From Cruorifilaria tuberocauda (taxonomy: Eukaryota; Nematoda; Chromadorea; Rhabditida; Onchocercidae): 64,000 bases of DNA. Location: positions 1-64,000 of the forward strand of contig JABVXU010000265.1 of the NCBI GenBank assembly GCA_013365365.1, in the 5' to 3' direction. Under the pieces are notes generated by a model that was given only the letters and a program-made list of their open reading frames with translations, was not told where the DNA came from and made no database searches. Positions within the stretch are counted from its first letter, which is position 1; each line of letters starts with the position of its first letter. A program made the translations under genes and the position numbers. This document shows positions 11,741-24,763 of the stretch, piece by piece.

Positions 11741-13962
11741 TAAACAGTACAGTACACAGAAACCCTAGACAAAGCCTCGGGCAGTAATTAAATAATACAT
11801 TCAATCACAGGGGTTAATTTGTAATAGAGATGGAAAAATAGCAAATTAGAAATCTTTATAATGACAATATACTAATTATATATAACATCAAGTTTCCTTG
11901 CATTTATATCAATAATGAATCATGGAGAAATTTCTTAATGAAATGATTTGTTAGTTTAATTATTTGGTTTGGTTATATGCTAAATATTATGGTTAAAAGT
12001 AATTTCGAGAAGTTTCTCGACACTTACTCATTTCCCTACCTCTTATATTTGCTCTCTCGTCCACTATACTTCTCTTATCAATACTACTCCAGGGATCGAA
12101 ATAAAAAAGTTACACATTACTACCATATAGATCCAATCGTTGAAACTAGTTCTAGAGCTAACTTGAATATCTGCATGTATGCATGTGTCGATGTGTGTAT
12201 GTATGTGGGTGTTTGTGTATGTGCATCTGTGTGTGTGTGCGTATATGTCCATACACTCGTTGTCCATTGGTGCTTCACGGTGCTGGCCATAAACTGGCCT
12301 AAACTGGTCATTTTTTAAATGTCTTAGCCTCTTTCATATTTAAGAAGTATTAACAATGATTTCATTTAGCTTTAGTACAAATTTTAGCTTTATCACTATC
12401 ACTAATTACAATTTACTCTGAATATTTATTAATTAAAATACAAACAATCGTTTTTTTCGAATTGATTCGATATATGTGAATGTGATGAATCGTCTCATTT
12501 AAATTTCTTATCGAAACATTTTCACTTCAAATCTCGATATAACATGAGAATTTTAGCATTCAACTTCAATATTGTATATACATAATACTGTCAGCCAAAT
12601 TTCTCATTTGAATATTTTACTCAAATCAGATAAAGAGTATCTATTTTTATTTTTAGAATCTGATAGAGATGAAAATTAATTTACGGCAAAGTTATTGCCG
12701 TTATGCATCATGTAGAATTTAATCCCTTTTCGGGAAATATCAGTATGAAGGAGTTTAAAATTGGTTTATTCTGAAACAAATTCAATTCAAATATGTAGGC
12801 AAAGAAAAAGTTAATAATAAAACACATTAATTAATATCTATGCATTATTGGATTTTTAAATTTTACAATATAGATGCAAAAAGGAAAAAGAAAGTATTAT
12901 GATATTTCTTTTCAGCTAATTTCCAATCAATTAAATTATATGTAAACAGACTAAATTAGCAATATTTCCGTAAATGAAAAAGTTAGTGAAATTAGAGATA
13001 GCAAAATTTGAATGAAATATAATAAGTTTTTTCAGCTTTATAAAACTTGACTTCATTTACTTCTCAAAACTTTTCTCGTATTCATTTAAAAAATCACGTA
13101 CTCTTTCGCGTATCTGGAGAGTTGAAGATTATTTTTCATGGTTGATTGAGTACCCATATTAGAATTTAATAAACAGAAAAGAACCACATATCCTTTTTTT
13201 TTTTATTTCTATCGAAAAAAATATCTTGTCATTCTAGTAGCAATATTTTCGGGATTTTTATGGTGTGAAAATTCCTAAATTTCTTTTGCTTTTCATTTTA
13301 AAAATCTTTCGCAATAACAGTAAGTAATAATGGGAATAATAATAAGTAATCAATAGTGATGACAGTGAAGAAATAGAGAAAGTTAAAAGTGAAAATGAAT
13401 GGAATAGGAATTTGAATAATACAAATAAAACAGAAATCGGTGAATATGAATGCATTCATTCCAAGGATACTTTTAGTTTTGTTTTCATCCTTTCCTTTTT
13501 TCAATAAGGAATTCTAAAAAACATAATTATGATAGCTACTTTATGCATGTAATTGACGTGAGATATAATTCATGCTAATTATTTGCAATGCAAAGATTTG
13601 AATTTTTGAAACGTTCGTTTTCTATTAGATTTCAGTCAATTGAATTTGAATTCCATTGTGATTTATTATTTTATTATTTCATTTATTTTATTAATATCAG
13701 TAACTTTTTAATCTTCCATCCATAAAATTTAATATTCAAAAGGTATCATAAAAATTTTTTAATGAGAAAAATTGATTAGCAAATTTAGTGGAAATGAAAT
13801 ATTCCGCGGTCATCTCACGTTTTATCATGCTTATCCTTATCCGACCGATCTCTTCATCCTAATAACAATCCATCTGTGAATCACCGCATCCATATCAGCG
13901 ATACAGGGACTATCGATCAAAGACTAGCCGCACTCATCTATCAGCCTACTACTAGTAATAGC
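11740..13962. other. Non-coding AT-rich spacer with a TG/TATG microsatellite
   Basis: No gene is supported. A GT/TATG-rich microsatellite at about 12173-12247 generates spurious Cys-Val-rich open frames on both strands. The higher-GC stretch 13800-13962 has stops in the frame of the minus-strand exon that follows it and is best read as that gene's 3' untranslated region. Confidence 0.5.
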
Positions 13963-14107
13963 CTAGCTTTTCCTTCGGTCAGCTGCTTGTCCATCATTTG
14001 CCATATGTCCATTTCCATCTCGAGGAGCATTTGTCGATAGAGAAGCAATTGATTCGTTTCTTTGTTTCATTGTTTCTCTCAAAATGACCGGAAATCCATC
14101 CTTTCTT
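13963..14107 (-). CDS. Probable 3'-terminal exon of an unidentified minus-strand gene
   Basis: On the minus strand a canonical TTTCAG acceptor is followed by an open frame of 47 codons to TAG (13963-13965), with one leading base from the previous codon. The predicted tail is hydrophilic and protein-like: it starts RKDGFPVILRETMKQ, contains ASLSTNAPRDGNGH and ends AADRRKS. The block is markedly less AT-rich than its surroundings, as for known exons here. Upstream exons should lie at higher coordinates, but none could be identified between 14108 and 17480. An alternative plus-strand open frame over 13798-14040 exists but lacks a start or splice context. No family recognised. Confidence 0.4.
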
Positions 14108-17100
14108 CTGAAACCATTTTATCCCAACTTCTCCGATATGTTTTATTTCAGTTACAATTAATTATGCTCACATTCTTCTAAATCTTCGGCTGATCGTAAA
14201 TTTATTCATTATTAGTTTAATAATTAATTTCTTCTTTTGAAAGAAAATCAATTGGCATTGGTCAGTTTTAATGAGACTTTAACTTTCAGTACGCATACTT
14301 GAAATGGTTGAAAATGTTCTAATAAATATGTTTTACAATAAGTTCATATGAAATTTCATTTCCTTAAAAAATCTCTCCCATTCAGTATAATCATTCATCG
14401 AGAAAAAAATATTTTTGTTAAAAGGAAATCATCGTTGTTGGTGAAAAAGTTAGAAGAAAACTATTCCACCTTGTCAAATGTTTATGGTTATATTACTGAT
14501 AATACTTATTGGTTCAATGACCTCACAAAAAAAGAACGGAAAAAATAATGAAAGAATGAATCATAATAAAATCACAGTTAAATTCGAATTTTGGTTTCGT
14601 CTTTATTGAAATGAAAAATTCACTTTCCTTCGTGATTATTTTCTTTTATTTCAATTAAGTTGGAAGTGAAAATCAATTCTAAGCGAGAATTCGTCAGAAG
14701 ATGCTGAATATATAAACAATTTTCAAGATATTACGAAGTAACGAACCTTCCAAATTATAAATTGAGTTACATTTAAAGATAGGTGGCTGTCAAAGTATCC
14801 AATAGCTAGAAAATACATATTTTCCTTTTCATTTCACTTTACTACGTATTATTTTTATAGTTCCAAGTAGAAGAAACAATTAAAATAGATTAAACCAACG
14901 AAAGCGAAATGTGTAAAGTTTTAAAAGTAAGATATTTGATTTTGTTGAATAGTGGAAGTGAGGAAAAAGTATGAAAATTACTTTTATGCGAAGTCTTTTA
15001 ATATCACATTTCGCTTTAATTCAACTTTTTTTTCTCATTTGAATTAAAATTTTTTTATCGTTCTATTCCAAATCTAATTCGTTCCTTCTTTAATCAATAA
15101 TTCTGATTCTTTCTTTCTGGATGAGAAGCTTGAAATGTCGTGAAATCTCATTTGAAATTTTAATACTTGGTGAATTAGTCATTGCATAAATTTATATGCT
15201 AATACCTATTCGCTGTCTCATATTTCTGTGAAAGGATTCAGTATATTAATTTAAATAAATTTCTATCGTATAAATCGATATGAAAGCCTTAAATTCAATA
15301 TTAAATCTTTCATTCAAATTCAGTTACGTTTTGTTCATATTATCAACTCATATTTAAACTAAATTGATTAGTGATAATAGAATACATTGATAGCTGGCAG
15401 TGGGGCACTGTTACTTTCTTTTTTTGCTTACTGTTATTTTATTAATCTACGCTTTCCTATATCTTCCGATTCCAAATATTTTCCACTACTATCAGCACTT
15501 ATGCTAAAATAAATAAGTATAAATTTTTGATCTGTTAAATTTACTCTAGCTCCTGTTACATAAGTAAAATTCAGTTCTTTTTAGTGATTAAAATTATCAA
15601 ATCACTAATTAAGCTAATTAAAATCTCATAATTTTGCAATTCGTTTTAAAATAAATAAAAAAGAAAGAAGAGTATATTGCTACCGTCGTGATCTATTCTT
15701 GCAAAATAAACAGGTAAATTCTAATTTGTTCGAATAAAAGACGACATGAAATTCTTCCTCTCTAGCAGAGGAGAAATCTGCATTTTGTAGAATTGAAATT
15801 TAAATACAGAAGATCTCTCTCTTTCTCTCTCTCTTTATCTCTCTCCCCTCAACTCCCTTCTCTCTGTTTCTGTTTCTACGCATATGAAATAGCCATTCAT
15901 TAGAAATGGTTTTTTAGCTACCTTTTGTGCAATTCGTTTTCTTTTTTCTTTTAAAATCACTATCGAATTTAGATTGGACTATCAAAGTAATGAAAATTAC
16001 CGTACATTGTTCTCATTTTATTCTTTCAAAATGTCAATTCAATTTTCCACAAATTTTTTCTCAAATTGATTTTATATATTAAAAAATATGTAATTTTCAT
16101 GCTTACATATGTATCAATAATACCATTCTATTGATTTTCACAGTACAGTTATTCATGGATCAACTTTTTTGCTTAATAAGTTTCAGTTTTTCTTTTTCTA
16201 CCATTCAAATTTAGAAGACAACTAAATTCATCAGTTTTTTTTTTAAACGTAATTTGTTGCAAACTTCTTCCATTTAATATTACTATATTAAAATAAAATC
16301 GAGTACTAAAATCAATTCAATTAGTGAATGCAAACACTCTGAAATAATATTTTTTCATCAGCAAACTTTGAGTTGATTATTTAAACTTTTTCTATATATT
16401 GCAATGATATTTTATTTTTAATACATATGCTTCCTTACATTTCTCATAACATTTGTTGATAAATTTAACCGGTAAATCGAATCTCAACACTTTTACTTAA
16501 CGGTGTTAAAATACTATAGGAAAATTGGAAGAGTCAAATAAGTATAACTGTGGTCATGGTTGCTTGTAAATTAGCGAAAAGTGAAATAACTCAGATGATT
16601 TATAGCATAAACTTTTAAGATGGATTGAATTAACCTCTTAAAAAGTATAAGTCATATTAATTTTGAAGGGCATATTCATCACATCAGTGCTTTCGTAAAT
16701 TTCTAGTCCATGAATTTTATAGCTTTTTACTTCAGTATTTAATAAATTTTACTTTTAATATTTTTTCTTCAAAAGTCAATTCAAACCACGGAATATATAT
16801 CATGCCTTCTTTATATAATTATTTTGATTGTCAATAATTTTCTTGATGATAAAAGTATTATTATTTAAATTTATGAACATGCTTTTCCGTGCGCTTTACA
16901 ATAAATGATTGAAATCAATCCAGAAACCGAATTAGAAATATATTAAGTTGCATTTTGATATGTTATATGCTCTTACTATTGTAAAAATCCATTAGTTAAA
17001 ACACTGATGAAAACGTTTTTTGAATTGTTGTTTTAATATTTAAGGAATGATTCAAATATTAATGGCTTTGAATTTGAATCTTTTAAAGAACATTCCATCA

Positions 17101-17532
17101 TCTTATAAAACCGTATTTTTGTTTATCATTTCTTCATCTTTTCCTACATTTAATACGATTTTTCTCGCCAAAATCCAATGGTTTATAAAACTTTCCAATG
17201 GTAACATTTATTGAATCATTCGTTAAACGTTCATCAAATTTTAAAAATACCTTCGTTTTTTTCTGAAAATAAAATTTTGCATTGAAAATTTATTACTGTT
17301 CTCTCTATTATTATTGAAAAGCTCATTTCTGAGCCTATTTTTCCGGATTTCTTTAATTCTATTGCTGCAAATATCGATTTTTCAAAGTCTGGAATTCCCA
17401 ACTCAGTATCACAGTGATAGTATTGAACGATCTACAATATAATCGTTTAAATTTCTTCGTTTCCAAATTCTGCATTAGTCGGTGAGAAAGGTTTATATAA
17501 AAAGGTACTGTAAAATAATTGTATTTTTGGAT
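14108..17532. other. Long AT-rich non-coding stretch
   Basis: No supported exon on either strand. It contains a TC-rich microsatellite at about 15813-15860. It may hold introns of the minus-strand gene ending at 13963 and the promoter of the plus-strand exons starting near 17533. Confidence 0.5.
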
Positions 17533-19963
17533 ATGCATAAGGATCGGTTAAACTTTGAATCACGTAGTATCAGCTTTCAATCTTCACAACACACGGAAAA
17601 TTTCAAACGAAACAGTGTTCGAGCACTCAAAGATACTTACCGACGACCGGGTGGACTCGAAATGATTCTCGCATCGATCGATGATTCTCTCAGTCTTCTA
17701 TCTGATTTAATTGCTACTACTGCTATCGACCATGCAAATATACGAAGTGATCAACTTACTGACCATGCGGAGAAAGATCAGAATTGTATGATGCGAACGA
17801 GTGATAATTCGAATGAGAACTGTTCATTACGATCGGAATCACCAGAAGTAGCAAAAATTGATTTAACTGGAGAAGAAATTATACAATGGATGGGTGGTTT
17901 ACCAATAATTAATCCGAATAAGATGCTTGCATACTTTTGTGGTGGAGGAAATCATCAGGAAACGAAAAATTTCCTGTCAAATCGTGAACCATATAAGATT
18001 TTCTCACTTAATACTCAAAAACGGCAATTTAATGATCAAATTACCACCGGAAATTTAATCCGTGAGGTTTGTCAACTTTTCTCGTAGATTTCGCATAACA
18101 TTTCAAAGGCTTCGCCTCTAATTTACCTTTTGCAATCATTGTTTGCTTTTTTAAGGATAAAAAGCATAATGATGCAAAGAGCTGAAGTATATCATAAAAT
18201 CAAGCATTGTTAAACTGCTATAAGTTAGTTTTAATTTACTATAAGATTAAATAATGTTTCATAAAAGTTAAATTTGAACGTCCCAGAAAATTTTCGAGCT
18301 TATCATTGATTAAAATGATTAGCAGCCGAGATTTATCCATTGGATTTGAAGGCTAATACCTTTAATTTTAAACATCTCTGATCTCTTCAATGTAGCTGGT
18401 ATCATTAATTCACTTTGGGAGATTCTCAAAATCGGGAATATTGCTTTATGATCGGGTAATAGATTATGTTAAATATATCCTAAAATTTTAATATTTCAAA
18501 TGGAATGGGAAAGGCATTGTATAATCTATATTTCCTATTGATCAAAGATAGTTCAATTTTGCATGAAAATGAAAATGCTTTTTGCTTATTCTCTCTTTAG
18601 CACTTCTTCTTTCTAATAGACTTCCTATACTTCTGGTACTTTTTAGAGTTAATCCTCACATCGTGATTTTAAAGATTGTTCGATTTTTCAAGAGAAATAT
18701 GTTAATTATTTGACACGGTGTAGCAAAGAATCGTCTACATCATTTTGACATCCGAAATTTTATTTTTTTCCAATTCGGGATTTTAATTTAATATTCGAAT
18801 TAATTATTTGAATTAAGCCTATTTTAGAATGTATATTTAGTATAAAGTCAGATTTTTCCTTTTAATTTGGGTTAAATCAATTTTGTATATATATATTATT
18901 TCATGTATTGTAATTCGTTTGAAAGCAATTTTTAAACTTCATATTTGTTATTCAATTGATTTAACCCAATAAATATTCATGATATTGATAATTTAAATTA
19001 GAAGCTAAGCCGATATTTCGATGAAATCGGCTGAAATATTATAATTCCTTCATTTAAAAGCTGCTAATTTTTCCGTATTTTTTCTTTTGAGTAAATATAT
19101 TCCTAATAGTTTTTATCTTTTACTTTATACTTTCTACTTCCACTACGAAGATTTAAGTTAAAGAATGAGTTCACTGATAGCTTACAAATTTTTTTCGAGA
19201 AATTGAAATGAAAGGAAGCGACGAACTCTTTCTTCTCCCTCTTCCCTCACTTTTTTCATGATTAAAATGAGAACTGAAATCGGTCAAGATTGAACATTTT
19301 ACCTTTCAATTTTGTTTGTCCCTTTTACTTCTGCAAAATTCCTTTACAATTTAATTCATGTTGTGAATCAAATTCAATCATAAACACCTTTCACGTTAAC
19401 AATATCTTGAAATAATAACTTGTGCTTTAATAACAGAATCTATCCGATTAATACTACAACTTACGAGTTTTACACTGAATAAATACATCGTGAATCATCC
19501 ACGAGAATAGTTTTGTGATAATTTACTCGTAAATTAAGGTCAAGAGATATTTGCATAAATTTGAAGACATAACTGAAATAATACATTAATGATAACTTAA
19601 CAATTTTACTTTGTCGAGAAATTGAAATTACTCTACTAAAATTGTACACATTGAGAAATTATATATAAACATAGAAATTATATATAAACGAAAATTTGCA
19701 TGGAAATTATAATAAATGGGAAAATTTTAATGAAAATTTTCGAAATTTGAAGAAACACCAAATGAATTCCCGAAATTTTGGGAGAATTCCCGGGAACAAA
19801 ACCGTTTTTTCTTTGTTTTTTCTATCCAAAAGAAATATGCAAAAGAAAGATTACGTCCAATCAATAAATCGTCTTCGTATCTCTTCTTCAGTAAAAATAT
19901 TGTAATGAAGCTTCCTTGTAGCGCACATACACAATTCATGCATGCGCCTACATACACACACAG

Positions 19964-19994
<31 letters not shown>

Positions 19995-20858
19995 TACACA
20001 TACACAAAGACATACACACATGCACACACAGACGTTGTTTTTAACGCACATGTACACACATCCTCACTTCAGATATCTCACGTATTTTTTCACTTTGGAC
20101 GCATTTTGTTGTAGCTCACGTAGTTCTTGCTGTTTTCATATCAGTGCAAATGAGAGAAGCAGAATTCATTTTAAGCTAGAGCATCTTCCCTTTCACTGCT
20201 TATGGAGTGCGACTGTGTGAATTTGTTCTGCTCAAAACTGTCGAGACGTAAGGTTAGAAGTTTCTACTGCAATCATTATTATCTACTCATCTTTTCTTTG
20301 GTAGTTATTGATTTCTTCGGAATATATCTTGAAAATCACCTGATATTATTTGAATATCACGTGAGGAAGCATAAATTTGTTCATAGATCAAATAACACTT
20401 CTAATTAATACAGTGAGAAATAGGATCGATTTATAGTTACTACCAAATAGAACGAAAAAAAAGAAAATATTAATTGTTAGTAAAATGTACAGAAAAATAG
20501 GTAATTCTTTCTAGAAGTTTGCTTTTTCTGAAAGGTGGATCAAAATTTCACTTTTTTCTCGTGTCATCTAGTCATTATCCGCTTAAGATTCAAATTATGT
20601 TCTGTTCCGGATCCGGCTAATGTGTCTAGTGGAAAATGCTTACAGTTCATTATATTCTGTCCATGCGATGGGCTGGCAGAGTGAAGTGAAATGGCGATAA
20701 ATTGAATTTCTCCTCAAGAATTTCGCTCTTTTTTTCGAATAATTCTCTCTTTATGCTGCCATTGTCGCAGCAAATTATTAATATCATTATTATAAGTTTG
20801 ATTCTCTTTGCATATATGTATTTTTGTCTGTGTCTGTGTATTTGTCTCTGTACGTACA

Positions 20859-20889
<31 letters not shown>

Positions 20890-23800
20890 GTGTGTGTGTA
20901 TGTGTGTGTGCTTACATATATTATTATGTACATGTGTATGTGTATGTATGTGTGTGTGTATGTGTGTGTGCTTATATATATTATTATGTAGAAACAAACG
21001 GAGTTTTGTATATTAATTTAAAAAAGAAACAAAAAAAAAGCTTGATCGCTCCCAATTTCTCTCTAATTTTCCAAATCATCTCAATGTTTTCTTTTTATAA
21101 TCGAAGAATTTCAAAAATTAACGTTAATCTGTGCATAATTGTTTTTGCTTTTGCTACTATTATTAATCAAATCAACCATATGAATAAAAGATAATAATAT
21201 AGCAAAATAAGTTCTTTATTTTGAAGTACAATTACTTTAAAAGTGATATAAATATTTCCAGCCTTACCTCAGCTGTAAGTAGTGCACTTTCTTGAACCTT
21301 TGGCAGTTTCTTGAATGGCAAAGAAAGAAAAGCTGAACGAAAGATGAAATTTGTTTGAATTTTATGATCAAAAATGGAAGCATTCAAATAGTTCCACTGA
21401 AGAGAAACCATTGATAATACTATTCTGTTTACTTATAATGAAATTAAAAGAAATGAAGACACTATAAAATGTCTTACTTGAATTCTTAAAATAATATCTA
21501 ACGAAGAAAATCGATTTTCATTAACCCAAAAGACTTCATTATGACCTTACTTTATTATTCGGCTAAAACAAAGAATATACTTTTCAAAATTATCAGTGGG
21601 TATCCGAGTGAAACTTTAGTTTATATTCAAATTGTAATGACGTTATTGTAGCGTTCATAACAACTCATACTTGCAGGGTTTTGACTTTCTACATCAAATT
21701 TCAACTCATCGAAATCATCTTCCATTTTGTTTTCAGTTAATCCTTAATAAGAAGCCAAAAACAGCAAACTGGACTACTGCTACGAGAGAACCGGAAACAA
21801 CTGACAGCGATAGAATAATTCTGAAAAAGGTATTTTATGATCGTTGAATTACTTGTAGGAAAAAACCATCGGTGTTCTCTTTTTCGTATATCGGCGATTC
21901 ATCGAAATTCTGAGATAAAAAAAATAAGGGTTGACTGCTTTCATTAATGATGAACAAATAGTCGTATCGTGATTCAGTAAATCGAAAAGCATTAGGAAAA
22001 TATGAATTCGGGAGCGGATTGAGTGAATAAGATAACGCTTGCTTCCAACTTAATGAGATCTTAAGCTTGATCGTATTGTTATTCACATTTAAGAAGATAT
22101 GAAGGAAAATGATTACTCTTTGAACGATAAGAAACGTCCAGTTAGTTGAAACTGAAGGAGACATCTCTCATCTTTCTAAAAAGCAATCTTTTTTTTATGG
22201 TAATATTCGTGACAATGTAAAGAATTATATGAATAAGTTTGAAATCTGAACTGCAGTTATTAACTTTTAATGAAGAAAAGCGCTCGGTTCCTTTTAAACG
22301 TTCAGTTGTGTTCGGTAATTTCGTTAAATCCTTCTAAATCCCGTTAAATGCTTCAAATCCTTTCTTAGCATTTTTCTTTTTAAATTACAATCTACAGATT
22401 TTCCGAAAAACTTCAGGTGAATTGTGCTCATAATTATGTTTACATTAGGAAACAGTGACCAAAAGCACTAAATTATAGAATTTATCGTTACATCTGAGAC
22501 CATTAAAAAAAGAATTGCTTGGAACATTTCAATTAACATCATTGCAAAACGCTTGATAGCGAAAATTACGAATTCGATGGTCGTTGTTTTATTGTAAAAT
22601 GAATTATAAAATAGAATTTGAAATATGTCTAGCAACATTAAAAGTTATAGTGGTTTTGCCAGTTGTGTTAATTATTTTGAACATGTTATAGAATAATCGA
22701 ATTGACAGTGAAACTGGTTGTACTGACAATCTGGAGCGGACATCGGTTCGTAGCATCATCGCTGGATATCAGCAGAGACATCTTTCATCGAGACCATCGT
22801 ATATTTCACAAGGCCAGACCCAAGATTCAATTTATTTCCTTCTAAATTTGTTTTATTAAAAGTTTCCTATATTAGATTTTTTTGGTTATTATTTTGTTAC
22901 TTCTGAACAGCTTTACTGATTCTTAGTACAAAGTTATTCCAGGTATCGTAGAATTTGATTATCATGATAACACTTGTAGACTAGGTTTAAGTCATAATTT
23001 TTTAACTAAGCATATATAAAATTTATAAATTCAGTTTATAATATATAGTTTATAATATATGTTTTTTCTATAAATTTCACTGTTTTCATTATAAGTGAAA
23101 ATTTTGGGTTCAGTTTCTAATTCATATTTCATTGCTTCCTAAAAAAGAAAAAAAATGCGAAAACTGTTCAGAGTACTTGATTTAGTTTTGCTTCATAATA
23201 ATTATAAAATAAAATGGTATTGAGAAATTATGAATTTATCCAGATTAACTCTTTTATTTTTCCTTTCTCTCTATGTAGAATTAGTAGTATGGATTCCGTT
23301 TTAAATTTGTCTTAATCTTTTTACTTCATTCATATAGTTACATCATCTGTGAAAAAAGAATCACTCTATACTTTTGCAAAAAGCTTTCAAAAATTAAGCA
23401 ATTTAGAAATCGCAGACAAAAAAATTCCCCTGCGTAACCAATTGAATTAAATTAATTAAGCAATTTAATTAAAATATTTGTCAAATTAAAATTGACTTAA
23501 AAAGTACTAATTTATTCAAATAATTACAAGTGAATCATCTTTCGCATCTCATTTAATTATCAGTTGGCAAGCACCGTTAGTTAACATTGATTTTCTCCGT
23601 AGTGATAATTTTCGCTGTAGGACCTTTATTATGCCGCCAATCAATTGATTTGATTCTGTTTGAATGTTCCATTTATGTTACCATCGAACTTGTTGGATCA
23701 CCGAGAATTTCTTCCCGTGTGCTTTTCTTTTTTATCGTTTTTGTTTTTGATTTACCAATTCGAATTTAGTTTTTACTAATTCTATAGGATTACCACCTGG

Positions 23801-24595
23801 AAATTCGGCAACAGTGCAAGCAAAAGAAGATATTAGCAAACAAATATCGCTTGAACCGGAAGCTGCTGAGGGTGAAGTACAACATACTGACGTTTTGCCC
23901 ATTGTATCGAAAGAATTTCAGAAAGTTATATCAAGAGCAAACGATATGATGGAATCTAGGAAACCAGTGGCAGTTAGTTTTTAAAACAACTTGGAGATGA
24001 ATTTGTCTCAATACTATCTTTATACAAAATAGTAAATAATTTATAGTAAGAATTTGCATTCATTATTGGTGCACTGAAAGATCACTTCAATGTAACAGTA
24101 TTTTTGCTTTTGGTTGCTGAAACGTTTAATAATATGTATTGACAGTAACATATGAAATGATTTTAGGCTCCGCCGGCGCCACCACTACCACCAATCCCAA
24201 CGCATCTGAAAACTTCCCAGCTGAAATTGATAAATGGCAACAGTGGATTCTCTCCAACATCATCTAATTTTTCCAATGGAGTCCATAAGAGGACACCAAC
24301 AACTGTAACTTCAGCTTCAGGTTCAACTCAAGATTCTAACAAGCATGAAGCAGCGGATGCAAAGTTCATCCCAACAGGCATGGTTTCTCGTTTCACATCT
24401 GATTGCTTCCTGCAACATCTTTGCTGTATCTCTCCTAAACATAAGACGAGTATAATCGTAGAGGACACGTCATTCACTGCTAAGATCCGTGAGCATTACG
24501 GTCTGTTATATCAAATTATTAAAAACAGAGAAATAAGGCGTACGTTCGTTCATTGGAAGAAAAAGTTATTAGAATTTAGACTAGCTAACACATAA
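17533..24595 (+). CDS. Upstream exons: long N-terminal extension of the septin, or a separate gene
   Basis: Five exons form a continuous frame. A: 17533-18066, ATG to donor GTTTGT, phase 0 (opens MHKDRLNFESRS, includes RPGGLEMILASIDDSLSLL). B: 21737-21829, phase 0. C: from 22692; the end is uncertain, and a GC donor at 22812/22813 fits the required phase. D: 23788-23972 (LPPGNSATVQAKED). E: 24167-24488, beginning with a proline-rich APPAPPLPPIP. Exon E has a good donor (GTGAGC) in phase 1, matching the septin core exon at 24764, which needs phase 1. Read together they add about 420 residues upstream of the core. If exon E is not spliced it runs to a stop at 24593-24595, giving a separate septin-less product. 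The region is polar and Ser/Thr-rich with no recognised domain. The phase match argues for a continuous gene but does not prove it. Confidence 0.5.
19951..20028 (+). repeat. CA microsatellite
   Basis: Predominantly (CA)n with interspersed TACA and GACA units. It lies in the intron between upstream exons A and B. Confidence 0.95.
20202..20252 (+). CDS. Candidate alternative first exon (Cys-rich N-terminus)
   Basis: ATG at 20202 opens 17 codons (MECDCVNLFCSKLSRRK) that end exactly at a donor-like AAG|GTTAGA in phase 0. This is the phase required by exon B at 21737. The local sequence is less AT-rich than the rest of the intron. A short N-terminus with three cysteines followed by Arg-Arg-Lys would be a plausible lipid-modified membrane anchor for a shorter isoform. 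There is no independent support, and the frame could be chance. Confidence 0.25.
20815..20990 (+). repeat. TATG/TGTG minisatellite with a tandemly duplicated 60-72 bp unit
   Basis: (TATGTG)n and (TG)n tracts occur in two successive copies. Each begins TACATGTGTATG and ends with GTGCTTA(C/T)ATATATTATTATG (20855-20927 and 20928-20988). Confidence 0.9.
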
Positions 24596-24763
24596 AGAAA
24601 GGTTCGTCTTTACCAAATGGTTTTGTTTTGGAGGAATAATCGCCGAGCACTTGAAAAATAGGGTAATATACTGCTGGTTTAAATAAAACTGTATTAGAAC
24701 TATGAACATATTTCAGAAATGATTTTATATTTTATTGTTTTACCGCAAAATGTATTTTTGCAG

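Larger units (their letters stand above)
18067..21736. other. Intron between upstream exons A and B, with microsatellites
   Basis: Non-coding. It contains a CA-repeat at about 19951-20028 and a TATG/TGTG minisatellite at 20815-20990. It also holds a tandem 17-18 bp duplication (AGAAATTATATATAAAC) at about 19655-19690 and the candidate alternative first exon at 20202-20252. Cys/Val- and His/Thr-rich open frames here are repeat artefacts. Confidence 0.6.

Noticed and set aside
12000..12320. 113-codon plus-strand frame with Cys/Val-rich second half
   Set aside because: The second half is a translated TG/TATG microsatellite; no splice or start context.
13798..14040. About 80-codon plus-strand open frame without ATG
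   Set aside because: The minus-strand reading of the same block has a canonical acceptor, more protein-like composition and a stop, so it was preferred.
19727..20220. Overlapping Cys/Val- and His/Thr-rich frames
   Set aside because: Artefacts of the CA microsatellite, which is open in several frames.
20650..21194. Long frames on both strands
   Set aside because: Artefacts of the TATG/TGTG minisatellite.
21835..22164. 109-codon minus-strand frame inside the septin upstream-exon region
   Set aside because: Reasonable composition, but it lies antisense in an intron, has no visible splice partners and matches no family I recognise; kept only as a weak possibility.
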